Positions 33,107-44,220 are shown, counted from the stretch's first letter. The stretch: 64,000 bases of DNA from Apiotrichum sp. Y4204 (GCA_025531455.1 JAMYHL010000001.1:372001-436000), one strand, 5' to 3'. Notes: generated by a model not told the origin, from the letters alone. Translations and numbers: made by a program.

Positions 33107-36016
33107 GTTCCTAGGCGGAGACAATGCGAAGTGATCGCGAATGGGGATGAGGGGATGAGGGAAGGACGACAGACAGACAGGCGACGAGGACGACGGAGGT
33201 GAGGGAGGCTAATGAAAGGCAAGTAAGGCAGAGCAAAGGATGATGTGCTGCGCTGAGCAAGCTTGCAAGGGGTAAGCGATCGATTTGATGAAGAGTGATG
33301 GAGTGGGAAGATGAAGTTGAAGAGCGAAGGGGGTCGAGGTGGAAGGAAGATGACGATGGTGAGGGGGGGAAAAAGATGGAAGAGAGAAAATGAAGAAGCG
33401 GAGAAGAGAACGACGGGGGTACACAGATACCTTCTCCCCTCTCTTCTTTTGTCACTCTTTGAAAGAATAAGACAAGCGGATGATAATGGTAGCGAGCGTG
33501 TGTGTAATATGTGTGTGTGTCTGTGTGTGTGGGTGTGTGTGGGTGTTTCTGGGGATCCGGGGCTGGGCTCGTCAGACTGGCCAAACTGGCCAGACTGGCA
33601 GCAGATAAGTACAGTTCATACAGATTTCCAGAATGCACATATGCAGTATGTAGTGTATGTAGTATGCAGTATGCAAAGGGCGTAGCCTCAAGGGCGTAGC
33701 TTCAAGGGCCTCATTCCACACGCCGCCGTCGCGCACTACACGCTCACCGCTGTCAGTGGCCACGGGCGCTTATGCACACCCCTCTCGACCCGCGACCCGC
33801 GACCCTCTTTCCTTGCTCCCGGGATCATCCTGCTGGGCCCGTGCAACGGCAGTATCTACACAGACGACAATCGCTCTCCTCAGCACCCTCGTTCAGCACG
33901 CATCATCTCAGCAGTTTTGTTGACAAAGACGCGATGGAAAACCCGCCATATCACAGTGGCAAACCTGCCGTGCCGGTCGGATTTGAAGTCGGCGGTGACC
34001 GAAACGCCACTGGCCGCTGGTCCTGCCAAGGATCCGGTCTTCCGCTTCATGCCCTCGTCTGCAGCGTCTCCGCCCGATTCCAGCGCTCCAGCATGCCACG
34101 GCCATCGAGTTGAGATCGCGCCAGCAAGATCCATGGATCTCTCTGTGTTGGAGCTTGGAGCTTGGAGCTCGAAGCTTGGAGCGGGTCGGCAGCGGCCGCA
34201 CAAGCCGGGCAGGCCGCGTGCATTCGGAAGGCTTGGGTGTCTGAGGCACAAGAACCGGCAAGGCGTCAGGCGGCTCTTTAAGACGGTCTGTGCGCCACTG
34301 TACAAAGGTAGAGATAACGTTGGATCCAGCAGCAAATGGTCTTTGAGCTGAGGTTTTCTCTGTTCTGGCTGCACTTGTCTGCCCGCGCTGTTTAACAATC
34401 CATGCAACTATCATGTTACATGCTCCGTTCTTCCACTCTCTGCTCTCTGACCTCGCAACCTTCGCCACAGCAGTACCACACGATACCACGTTTGAGGCTA
34501 AAACGTGCCAACTGTATCAGCCGTCGTATCGACAGGAGTAGCGAGCCCGGGGGCGGAGGTGGCGGCGACACTGTGGCGGACAGAGACCAATGGTCGTCGA
34601 TCAACAGTTGCGGACTGATGTGGACCCGCGCGGACCACACGGACAGGCAGAACATGGCGGCGCCCTTGGGCTGCAAAAAAGGCCGCAGTGCGCATGGACC
34701 CCTTAGTGCGGCGTAAGGCTTTACCATCGGCACGTCTACATGCGGGAGACGAGCAGCGCGAGCAGGCGAGCAGGCAAGAGCCAACAGCCACGCTGGCAAA
34801 TCGGCAGATTTGCAGATGCCCATCTGCAGTCTGAAACCAGGGAAAACCCACTACTGCTGCAGTACTGCTGCCCACATCTACACGTCACGAGGAATATCGA
34901 GGAATTGCGATCGTAATATCGTAACATCTGTGTCACTTGTGTGGAACTCGCCTCACACACACCTTGCACGCGACGTCCGAGCCCAAGATGGCCGCTGGCC
35001 CTCTGTAGCTTCGCTACGAGCCTATAGGAATGCAGCGAATGCATCGGACGTAATGAATACCAGATCTCAGATATCCCAGATTCCAGGTATGCGGGAATTG
35101 GGAAGGCGGAACATACCTCGAGCGACATGGGGCTGCGCGCTGCGCAGCTTATGCAGTGTGATCTTGTGATGATGACTTAGCGGAGACAAAAGAATCTGAC
35201 TGAATCGACTGTTTCGAGCCAACAAAAAGAACTCCGGCTACCTACAACACATAGATATACAGTCGTGAAGACAGCACACCCAAAGGAACAATGAAATAAA
35301 GCTACACAAAAGACTAAATGCGACAATGCGGCCTGCATCAGTCCGCTTTGTCCCATCGCCCTCTCGCACCGCAGATATCAGCGGGGCGGGTAGACCCGCG
35401 GCCGCGTCTGCAAAGGTAGTGAAGCTCCGAACCGCCAGCGCACGCGGGCTCGAGAATCGAGGGATGAGATTCTCAGGAAACGAACCGGATGATTCCGTCC
35501 CTTTGAATCTATGGTTCTGTACCATGGTCATGCTTAAACAATAGCGCGCATCGGAGAAAAAAGCAGCTTGCGAAGTCCGGCAGCGGGCGGCTTCGCTGTA
35601 CGCCTTGTCCGAGCGCAAGATAATGGCTCAGTAGATCAGTAGGCGACAGACCTTGAACAACTGATGGGAAAATGCATGGCTTCATGAGCCTGCACTCGTC
35701 AAGCTCCATCCCATATGCGGAACGCGTCGCGTCCTTGATTTTCCGGACACGGCTCAACTGTGTGCCCTCACTCCGGCAAATCCCGGGCCTGGCAAACTGA
35801 ACAATGGAATGGTTGTTAATCACGTGATCTAAAGATATGACGTCATATGGAACTGAGCGTGGACTGACCTCACTGACCTCACAGCTCACATCGCACCTCT
35901 ATCCTTTGCTCATCGTGAACGTTGCCACACAGACTAATAATGCACCCGGCTCACTCTTTACTCTTCTTTTGTCTGCTTGAACAATAGAAATCCCAGAACA
36001 GCCCGAATCTCGTGCC
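33107..36016. other. Long intergenic interval
   Basis: About 2.9 kb between divergent starts (33106 minus, 36017 plus). It contains a GT microsatellite (33497-33548) and a GGAGCTT-type short repeat (about 34148-34180). Frames up to 193 codons overlap on opposite strands and show no domain. It is presumably two long promoters; no gene is supported. Confidence 0.5.
33497..33548. repeat. GT-rich microsatellite
   Basis: Interrupted GT/GGGTGT tract of about 50 bp on the plus strand, about 400 bp upstream of the AT-hook gene. Confidence 0.9.
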
Positions 36017-37642
36017 ATGCCTCCTGCAAGATGTTCAGAATGCGGAGAACTACAGCCCAAGGGAAGGGTCCATTCGGTCCATGGCACTTGGGCAGAGCCT
36101 AGCTCTCCGGAGAATGGTCGCACGGCCGACGGGGTGCCCGTCTCCGACACAGATTCCGCATCTCAGGATGGAGCGCCAGACAGCCATGCTGATCAATCGG
36201 TGTGTAACCTTCTAGAAGCCTCCTCACGCCAGTCATCACGCGACCCCCTTGTCGTGCCATTGGACATCGTGGAGCGTATCTGCCATCAGCTCCACTGCGA
36301 GATCTCGACCGGCGCATCCGATGAGGCTCGCAATTTGCATAGCGGTGATGCCCGGGGTGCGCGGGACGCGCTCGCGCAGATGATGAGGGTCAGCTGGGCA
36401 GTGCATGATATCGCGGGCTCGGCGCTTTACCGCACTCTCACGATCAAAAACTCCAACTTCGATCTCCTATTGCGAGGCCTTGAGCTGAGCTCTGGCTCAT
36501 ACGCTACTGGTTACGGGGAGGGTATTCCTGCCAGTAGCAGCCATCGCCGCAAACTGCGTCTCTTGCGCCTTGCCCGCCACATCATCCTGGCAAGCCTTCC
36601 GCGTGCCTCCATCTGCGAGAGATTAGCACAGGGCGTTTCCCCGACCGAACCGCTATTTTCTCTAGTAAAGAGCGTGGCTGTCCTCGAAGGCTTCACGCTC
36701 TGCGTTGCGCGCAACACACTCCTGCGCACAGCGAGTCCGGATGGCGAGCTGGAAGTTACTCCGCACCCAGTTTTCAAGGTCCTTGCTACCCATGTACAGC
36801 CAGAGACGGTGTGCATCACCAGCCCCAAGTGGGAGGACAAGGACATGTGGGTGACGAGCTTTGACATTCCCTCGATCCGGCGGTGGATCACACTTTCCGA
36901 CTTTGAGAACGGCCCAGAACCGACGCCATACGAGGTCGGAATTTGGGGACGCATGCGGCTGCAGAACTACTATCTCGACATGGTGCGCTGGAACCGCACC
37001 CCGACATTCATCACGCAGCTGCTCACCAGCTGGCGACCTACACAGGTGACGTTGCACGACTACGAGTTTGTGCACGCACGCACCCCGCCGCCGAGTTACG
37101 GCTGCACGAGGCTGCACATCTTTGCCCGGGAGGAGATGTGTGACGAGCACGCGCGCGGGCGCAACACACACCTCATGCGGCTGCATGACTCGGACTGCCT
37201 TGCGGACCGGGGGAGCTACTGGATCATTGCTCGGCAGGCGCTCGACCGACTTGCGAGGCAGCGCACGAAGCCGGCCCTCGTGGAGATTGGTAATGTCGGG
37301 ACCACGTTCCTCCTCCGCTGCGAATGCCGCGAGACGTTTGATGCCGCAATCGGCGAGTACAAGGCCATACTGGGCGCAGTGCAGGGATTCGAGGTCGAGA
37401 CGCCACGCTGGGACGAGGTCGCCCCGTGTGAGTGCTGTGGCGCCGCGCCTTCGCCAGACCCACAGCAGTGCTTGCGGCCTGCGGGAGATACCTCACAATG
37501 TGTACGTCCCGCTTTGACATGGGAGCTGACTCTGGCAGAAGGAATCACATACCTGGGCTGCTGCTCTGAAGCAATGAAGCAACACATACAACCCCCTCCT
37601 GTAGGAATAACATGTAGCCCTATTCTGTCGACAGGTTCTTAA
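36017..37642 (+). CDS. F-box-like / hypothetical fungal protein
   Basis: A single open frame of 541 codons from an ATG in the context GTGCCATGCC. The N-terminus MPPARCSECGELQPKG has a CxxC pair. Residues about 80-145 (VVPLDIVERICHQLH ... MMRVSWAVHDIAGSALYRTL) look like a degenerate F-box: Pro-Leu-Asp-Ile-hydrophobic followed by a helix and a Leu/Tyr-Arg-Thr-Leu strand. Such proteins form large families in Tremellomycetes, usually as substrate adaptors of SCF ubiquitin ligases. No leucine-rich repeats are clear. Near the end a possible intron (donor GTGTACGT at about 37500, acceptor CTGGCAG) would stop translation early, so the last 50 residues are uncertain. Lack of introns is unusual for this window. 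Confidence 0.65.
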   Translation: MPPARCSECGELQPKGRVHSVHGTWAEPSSPENGRTADGVPVSDTDSASQDGAPDSHADQSVCNLLEASSRQSSRDPLVVPLDIVERICHQLHCEISTGASDEARNLHSGDARGARDALAQMMRVSWAVHDIAGSALYRTLTIKNSNFDLLLRGLELSSGSYATGYGEGIPASSSHRRKLRLLRLARHIILASLPRASICERLAQGVSPTEPLFSLVKSVAVLEGFTLCVARNTLLRTASPDGELEVTPHPVFKVLATHVQPETVCITSPKWEDKDMWVTSFDIPSIRRWITLSDFENGPEPTPYEVGIWGRMRLQNYYLDMVRWNRTPTFITQLLTSWRPTQVTLHDYEFVHARTPPPSYGCTRLHIFAREEMCDEHARGRNTHLMRLHDSDCLADRGSYWIIARQALDRLARQRTKPALVEIGNVGTTFLLRCECRETFDAAIGEYKAILGAVQGFEVETPRWDEVAPCECCGAAPSPDPQQCLRPAGDTSQCVRPALTWELTLAEGITYLGCCSEAMKQHIQPPPVGITCSPILSTGS

Positions 37643-37798
37643 ACTTGTTCACGGGCCCATCGCGGAACTTGGCTCCTGCGCTCCTGTCCCGTGCCGACCA
37701 ACAGATGATGACGATTGAGACACCGGTCTTGCTGGCCTCGCTTATGCCGCTTAACATGGCGAGCGGGAGTAACACGCTTCAACACGCCGTGCATGCCA

Positions 37799-37834
37799 CT
37801 CTGGGCTTGCGAGTGCCTAACTTGCGAGTGCCTA
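37799..37834. repeat. 15-bp tandem duplication next to tRNA-Ser
   Basis: The string CTTGCGAGTGCCTAA occurs twice back to back about 55 bp upstream of tRNA-Ser. Confidence 0.85.
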
Positions 37835-37889
37835 AGGGCTGGCGCCCTTAGGATTTTGATCCCGTGGGCCGAGGATCCAGGGCTCGTTC

Positions 37890-37980
37890 GGTTGTTTGTC
37901 CGAGTGGTTAAGGAGCTTCCCTGCTATTCTAGCACAGGAAGTGGGTTATGCCCGCGAGAGTTCGAATCTCTCAGCAATCG
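37890..37980 (+). tRNA. tRNA-Ser(GCU) with 9-nt intron
   Basis: Acceptor GGTTGTT pairs with AGCAATC. D stem TCC/GGA. Anticodon stem CTTCC/GGAAG encloses CTGCTA, a 9-nt insert and A, giving anticodon GCT. A long class II variable arm (GGGTTATGCCC) and T stem GAGAG/CTCTC with TTCGAAT identify a serine tRNA. An inverted partial copy follows within 35 bp. Confidence 0.9.
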
Positions 37981-38011
37981 GAGTCGTCTTTTTGGCCAGT
38001 CTGCAGGACTT

Positions 38012-38070
38012 CATAACCCACTTCCTATGCTAGATAGCAATAGCAGGGAAGCTCCTTAACCACTCGGACA
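38012..38070 (-). pseudogene. Inverted partial copy of tRNA-Ser(GCU)
   Basis: The minus strand repeats positions 37897-37950 of the tRNA (D arm, anticodon arm, start of variable arm) with one 5-nt insertion (GCTAT) inside the anticodon-loop intron and one substitution. The acceptor 5' strand, the rest of the variable arm, the T arm and the 3' acceptor strand are absent. It cannot fold as a functional tRNA. Together with the intact gene it forms an imperfect 54/59-bp palindrome with a 61-bp spacer. Confidence 0.9.
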
Positions 38071-38080
38071 ATCAGCCGTC

Positions 38081-38822
38081 GGTGAATTTTCTGAGCAGGA
38101 GCCGGATCTAGATGGTACTATTTTCCTTACGCAAAGTAGGATGTTGTGGCACTCTTGCCGACCGCAACCTCTCCTTTATGGAAAACCTACAGTAACGCGG
38201 CGTGTCTATAACACAGGGCCCAGCGCTATGTGCCATGGCTTGACTTCACAAGCTGGATCCGATTAGCTAGTCACGACAAGGTCAGCCGCGGCGCCACGAT
38301 GAAGAGAAGCCTGGCGAGGCTGTTGCTTGACTCGCGAAGAGCCGGTCGAGTCTTCAACGTGCGAAATCCCTATCAAGGTATAAAGGCAAATATGTCACTG
38401 CGGAGCATGTTCATGATGGATACATTCGAACGAGGGCAGCGTACCGTCCAGGGGAACTCCCAGCCAGCCCGTTGGTGACTTCTTCAGTCATCTGACAGCG
38501 TATGCTAGTAGCGCCATCTGACCTGTCCCCCTAGGGACCTTCACGCTAGGTGCTGTGCGTTGTGATCGTATTCCCGTGGTTCTTTCCGAAGTGGTGTTTC
38601 CATACAGCGGAATGGCATAAAAAGGCAGCTGTCCGCTCAATACGAGCACGTCCCCGGACTTGCTCTGCCCTTGTCGCCGCCTACACGCTACACCTCGCTT
38701 GGAAAGTACGACCGAAATCGAGCCTTGAACGATGACAGACGAAAGACCTCATGGCGTGTACGTCCCTCATCTGATTCTACCGAGCAACCGAAGCTGACAT
38801 GTAAGAAGTACCGGGTTACTGG
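38081..38822. other. Region between tRNA-Ser locus and Cys-rich gene
   Basis: No independent gene is supported. It may contain the first exon of the cysteine-rich gene: an ATG at about 38752 followed by a GTACGT donor could add a few residues through an AAG acceptor at about 38813. Confidence 0.45.
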
Positions 38823-39428
38823 ATGACGCAATGGCGATACTCACGCCAGACATGCCCCTGCGGCCGTCCTGTGTGGAAAAACTGGAACGGTCGAGCCATT
38901 AAAAGTGGCGTCCATTACTGCTATGCTTGTGCGTGCCACATGTACGCCCGACGCGCTATGCCTCGAGCCTCGATCGTCTGGGTGTCCGAGCACCCGAGCG
39001 CCACCGTGACCCGTGCACTGCCACTTACTCGCAGGCGTCAGCTTCTGCGGGGACAGCGGGTGCTATCCGAAGAAGAACAACAAGGAGGACGCAGGGGGCC
39101 AGCGACGCGGCGTGTGGTTCTGCCATTTCCGTGAGTTCTCGGATCGGGTTTCTTGGATGGACACAGGGATGTCTTCCTTGTCCTTACCCACAGACATCTT
39201 CTGCTGCAATTGCGGACACCACGCCGGTGTCGACTCGGCGGATCCGCCGTTCTGCGCCAACTGTAGGTTTGCTTCTTGTGATCGGTACCGACACATCCAG
39301 GCCAATGCTCTCAATGCTATGATCTCAAGTATGCCAAATGCAACGGGGTGTGGTACTGCGCTGAACGTGAGTCGCTGTGAGTTGGGGAACTGACAGCAGA
39401 CTTTCCAAGACCGGAAAGTGTATCCTGA
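38823..39428 (+). CDS. Small cysteine-rich protein with three zinc-ribbon-like repeats
   Basis: Five exons join in one frame: 38823-38928, 39035-39130, 39194-39262, 39330-39366 and about 39400-39428; introns are 106, 63, 67 and 33 (or 30) nt with good GT/AG signals. The product is about 111 aa with 13 Cys. Three related units each end in Gly-Val-aromatic/His-aromatic-Cys: TCPCGRPVWK ... SGVHYC; SFCGDSGCYPKK ... RRGVWFC; FCCNCGHH ... NYAKCNGVWYC. Each exon junction preserves the repeat pattern, which would be very unlikely by chance. Paired CxC/CxxC and Cys/His residues suggest zinc binding. I recognise no family. The start is uncertain. Confidence 0.65.
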
Positions 39429-39898
39429 CTTTGTTTTGCTATTGCTTCTCCTCCCCTGTTTATTGCCTCTACTCCCCCGCCTGTCACGCTCAGGTATGGA
39501 GGACCGATGCCACTCAGCTTTAGTACTGTTGCCTTCAATAACAAGGTCCTTCCAATGTATCGTATTGGCTCGTTATTCCGATGGGTATCTTCTCAGATCG
39601 TAGTTGGACATTCAGAGAGGGAAACAGGAAGGATGAATGAATACCATGTTTGGCTGTGGTAGCTTGTCAAAGCTGCACCGTTCCGCCACATACCTCGGTC
39701 AGTGTCTCGGACCATAGTTCAGATACTAAAGGCTGGCTCGAGCTTTAAAACGCCATCCTTATGGTCATGTCTGCACCGCTTCGATACCGTCTCGCACTTT
39801 CACTTGTTTTCCACAAACGAAAAGAAGGAGTTATCATGATAAGGCGGTGAATACCTTTAGATGTCAAACATTCCGAACACTCGGCCTTTGGCACAACG
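39429..39898. other. Convergent spacer
   Basis: It holds the 3' flanks of the cysteine-rich gene (+) and the membrane-protein gene (-). No gene is seen. Confidence 0.55.
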
Positions 39899-41738
39899 TT
39901 ATCTAAACGCAGCCTTCACTTCCGCCTCCAGAGGTGTCAGGGGCGGTATACCTTGTTGCGGTTGCGGTTTGGCGCCATTTCTGAGAGGCACAGCATTGTT
40001 CGAACTGGCCCCGGCACGCCCAATCCAGGCAGGGTTGTACTCTGGCGGAATCGCCTCCTGCGCCGGGACGGAGCCAGCATCGATTTCCCGGCGCGGTGGG
40101 CTAGTGTTTCCAACAAGCTGAGTGACGGGCGCGACTGGCGAACCGCCTGTGGAGTCCAGCGGTTTGTACATAGCCTCATTGTAGCCTGGAGTCACTGGGA
40201 TTAGTACAGTACAGTAGTTGCGCCCTCCCCCACTCACATGATGGAGGGTACGGCGTTGTCATTATGCTCGGGTCAATGTCAAAGTCGGGGTCATTGGGCG
40301 GCAGTCGGCGAGAGTGACGCCGACGCCAGAACCAAATGGCCAAAGCAAGGAGTAGGGCGACACCAGCGACGCTACCCACGACCTGGCGTCAGAATACCCA
40401 GTGAATCGCGGAGCCACCCCAGCTGTGAAACTCACAGCTCCTGCAATCTTTTTTCCTTGACCCTCAGCTTTTGTTGCCGCGCCAGCATTGTCGGCGTTGC
40501 GCGTGTCTGTTGTATTGGACAAATCGGTCGTGGTGGAGTTCTCGTTGGTCCCATTCCTGTGATAAGAACTTGAACTGTACTGCAATGATTTCGCTTACCA
40601 AAGGGATGAAAAGAATGTCATGCTGTGAAGTCCAATATTGCTGGTTATTTCGCTGGGTTCTGTCCAATTTGCGGTTCCGTCCTCGTAGTGTTGTAGTTCC
40701 ATCTCTTCAATAGACATAATGAAGGAGTAGCGCTCCGTAGGATCAAATATTTCGGTGTGTAGCACTGTGGGAGCCGTCCAAGCATTGTACATTTCCATTC
40801 CCGGCGTTGTCACACCGCCCGGGGGCACAGTCTTCCCATAGTCGAGCATCCAGGTTCCAAAAAGCGGCCCTACGCTGCCGTTTATTATCATATAGGAGGT
40901 GTTGAGGGGTACAGTAACGAGAATCTTGCTCGTCCAGTTCCCCAAAGCCATCGGATAAGAAATTGGTTCTTGTTCTTGACCGCCTGTACATCAGCCCAAG
41001 TAGCTCACCAAATCCACCGACCTCCCAAGTGAGTAGATATGTTCCAGACTGTCCCGGTTGTGTTGAAAAAGGGATTGATTGTCCGATGATCGGGTGCCAC
41101 GAAATACTCGACACGACGGGGTACTTGATCAAACGATGGTCTGCCATGCTCTCAGTTAATGCCACACAGGAGTGTACTCACGCTTGAGATTCCATTATTG
41201 CTTTGACCAAGACTCGATCAACCTGTACTTCTCCCTGGAAATCGTTGCTCCCGACGCGAACATAATTGGGTTGCGGGGTGAGGTCTTCGGTGTGTACAAG
41301 GATTCCCTCTTCCTGATTCGGGGTGTAGTATACGTGGTTGTCGTCTTTTACTATCATGTCGATGGGCTTTCCTTGGGCCTGAGTCCTCACAGTGCCATTC
41401 AAGCGTCCATAGAGGGTGAGGCCTGACATGGCAGCTCGGACATTCACGCCCCATTCTCGAAACTCCATGCCGTTTGTGAAGTTGGTCATTGTCCGACATT
41501 GCATGTCCCCTTGTCCCACCAAGCCGCTTGCTGGGGTAGTATTGGGTGGCAACTCGCTCCAAGAGCATGTCCACTTTGACGGATAGCTCTTGGGCAGCAG
41601 ATTGCTACCGGGAAGGAGATCCACCATCGGCGATTCTGGACCTAACGACAAGTCAAAAAACAGAAGAGGAAGGGCGGCCTGGGTGCACGGCGAGCCTCCC
41701 AGAAGCAGGGCGGCGGCGAGTATCGTCCATGAGATCAT
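39899..41738 (-). CDS. Cell-surface single-pass membrane protein with PPxY tail (second)
   Basis: Signal peptide MISWTILAAALLLGGSPCTQA from the ATG at 41738, then a glycosylated ectodomain of about 340 aa with several N-x-S/T sites. An Asn/Thr-rich stalk and one TM segment (IAGAVVGSVAGVALLLALAI) follow, then WFWRRRHSRR stop-transfer and a Pro-rich cytoplasmic tail containing PPEYNPAW. At least five introns are readable: 41149-41181 (33 nt), one starting at 41008 whose acceptor is ambiguous (25, 34 or 40 nt), one at about 40562-40602, one splitting the TM exon (...AGA|VVGS), and one after PYPPS. Two Trp-rich stretches (KWTCSWSEL, WISWHP-like) occur in the ectodomain. Function unknown; architecture and tail resemble the gene at 24061. 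Confidence 0.78.
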
Positions 41739-42713
41739 TGTGAGTTGAGTGGGAGAAGAGATGTCTGAGAAACTCGTTTATCCAAGTTATGCTTCCTGTC
41801 TGCTGGTTATGCTCCGTGGGAATAGGTTCTAGATGCTCCTGGTCGCCGTGCTCCCAAGGCCCTCCAGTTGGCTCCTCCCTCTTGCCGCCCCACTAAATTC
41901 GATTCCCGAGATAAGGTACAAACGTACAGAACCAGACTTGGTTACTGTTATGACTGTGGCGGCAATGCTGGGTTCCCATTTTTATTGTCTTTTTCTCCGT
42001 TGACTTCCATATCCTGTGCAGTGCCCAGACTCTGTTCCGGTTTATTAGTCGGCGATGACCCGAAGCATCAAGATGAGGTTCTAGTGAAGTGACAGTTAGC
42101 AGCACGGATAACACCGACAAAGTGGTTGTGCAGCGGTATGTAGAGGATCAGAGGATGGTGCTGACCAGCAGACCCGAAACGGTGGTCATGGGTTGTTTCA
42201 ACCTTCACATCCGACATCTCGCGGTCTTGGCACTTCCAGCGTGGGAGAGTTTCAGCAAAGTCCGATGACGACCGCCGGACCGTGAGTCTCGTGACTGGCT
42301 GTGCTCGTAACGAGGTCATTGGACTCGGTTCAGAACCAACTGGCCGGCACGGACATGACCGACAAAACAACAAGCAGCACGTGAGATAAGACTGAGCTTA
42401 TCGCACATCGCACATGTGTGCACAGGTGCTCGCGCGATACCGTATCTGTAGCCTGGCAACTCAGTACCTGTTCTCAGGCCTGGGCTCCTTGGTCGCTGGA
42501 CTACGGATTGCCCGAGAGCCGATGGTCGGCGACCACGCGTGCAGCGCTGGCGAAAAGAGCAGGACAGGCCTCGCATTGGGCAGACGAAGCAGTGCGTCCT
42601 GAGTCGGAGCGGAGAAACCTTCCTCCTCGTGACTTATTGGTTCCCACGCGTCAACTGACTACTTAAGTATCTGGGACTGACGGGGTCTTCTGTTTCTCAT
42701 CCTCATCATCATC
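41739..42713. other. Divergent upstream region of surface protein and formamidase
   Basis: About 975 bp with no supportable gene. A TCATCATCATCATC-type stretch directly precedes the formamidase ATG. Confidence 0.5.
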
Positions 42714-44220
42714 ATGGTCAAGAACACTGGCAACAAGAAGGAACACCGGACAGTCGTCAAGGTTGACCCCTTCCAACCGGCAACGGAACAGAGCGGGTTG
42801 ATGAACCGCTGGCAGTGAGTATCACAGTGATGCGCGAGCTGATGATAGCCCCGACATCCCGGCTTACGCGACTGTCAAGCAGGGCGAGGTGTTCCATGTT
42901 GAATGCCATGAGTGGACTGGCGGCCAGATTCACAACACGGACGATGCTGACGACATCAAGGTGAGACACAGGTCGCTGCCAGGCTGATACCAGAACGTCG
43001 ATCTCACCCGCATTCATAACCTCTCAGGACCGATTGCGGTGGAGGGCGCCAAGGCCGGAGACATCCTGATTGTGGACATTCTCGACATTCTGCCGTTCCC
43101 GCAGATGCAGTGGGGATACACTGGCGTTTTCGAGAGTCAGTGTTATCTCGCACCATACTGCTAACCATCAGAGACAAACGGTGGTGGTCTTTTCTCCAAG
43201 GACTTTGACACGAAGGCTTGCAAGGCTGTTTGGGACTTTGAGGGCATCTACGCATCGAGCCGTCACATCCCAGGTGTCCGCTTCGCCGGCATTCCTCACC
43301 CTGTATGTCACCCTCACCGCCGTATCTGACGACAGGGCTTGATCGGTACTGCCCCCAGCCAGGGGCTTCTCGACACTTGGAACAAGCGCGAGCGAGCGCT
43401 CGTCAATGCCAACAAGGACGCTGTCCCCGCAGTGGCCCTCATCCCCGAGGAGCAAGGCGCGTACGTCGGACAGGATCTCCCTGCCGACGTCCGCAAGAAG
43501 ATCTACTCCGAGGGCGCGCGGACGATTCCTGGCCGTGAGCATGGCGGGAATGTCGACATCAAGGTAGGCCGCCACGCGACCACTTGCGCTGATTACAGAA
43601 CCTCTCGCGCGGCTCGCGCTGCTACTTCCCAGTGTACATTGACGGCGCGAACCTCTCGCTCGGCGACCTGCACTTTTCCCAAGGCGATGGCGAATTGTCG
43701 TTCTGCGGCGCGATTGAGATGGCGGGCGTCGCAACCCTCAAGTGCAGTGTGATGAAGAATGGGGTGAAAAAGCTCGGCCTCAAGCAGCCCATCTTCATGC
43801 CCTCGCCAATCGACCCCAAGTACCACGAGCAGATCGTGTTTGAGGGCCTCTCGGTGGAGGTCAACGGCGATGGGTCCCAGCACTCTATGGACGCCACTGT
43901 GGCATACAAGCAGGCCGCGCTCAACTGCATGGACTACATCCAGCGTCTGGGCTATACCCGCGAGCAGGCCCGTGAGTGGCATACCCTATACCGAACTGAC
44001 ACCAGACCTGCTTCTCTCGGCTGCGCCCGTTGAATCGCACGTCGCGGCCATCGTGGACGTCCCCAATGCCTGCGTCACCATGGGACTTCCCACCGCTATC
44101 TTCGAGCGCGACATCAGGCCGACTGACGATGGACTTGAGAAGCGCGACTACGGCAATGCCGCGATCCGCACTGACGGTGAGAGGTGCCTGGCGCACCCGA
44201 AGCTTGCGGGGACGCAGTGA
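42714..44220 (+). CDS. Formamidase / acetamidase (FmdA/AmdA family)
   Basis: Cytosolic amidase that hydrolyses formamide (or acetamide) to ammonia and the acid, for nitrogen supply. Seven exons are clear, with introns 42815-42848, 42961-42993, 43136-43171, 43303-43335, 43564-43598 and 43972-44005, all 33-36 nt. Family blocks: QSGLMNRWHPDIPAYATVK, GEVFHVECHEWTGGQI, IHNLSGPIAVEGAKAGD, FPGVRFAGIPHPG-like HIPGVRFAGIPHPG, REHGGNVDIKNLSRGSR, YIDGANLSLGDLHFSQGDGE, GAIEMAG and YTREQA. The set of conserved Asp/Glu/His in GDLHFSQGDGE suits the family's catalytic core. Ends at the TGA, 44218-44220. Confidence 0.95.

Noticed and set aside
38230..38478. Frame starting MPWLDF near the tRNA-Ser locus
   Set aside because: Short, no recognisable motif and no splice-consistent continuation.
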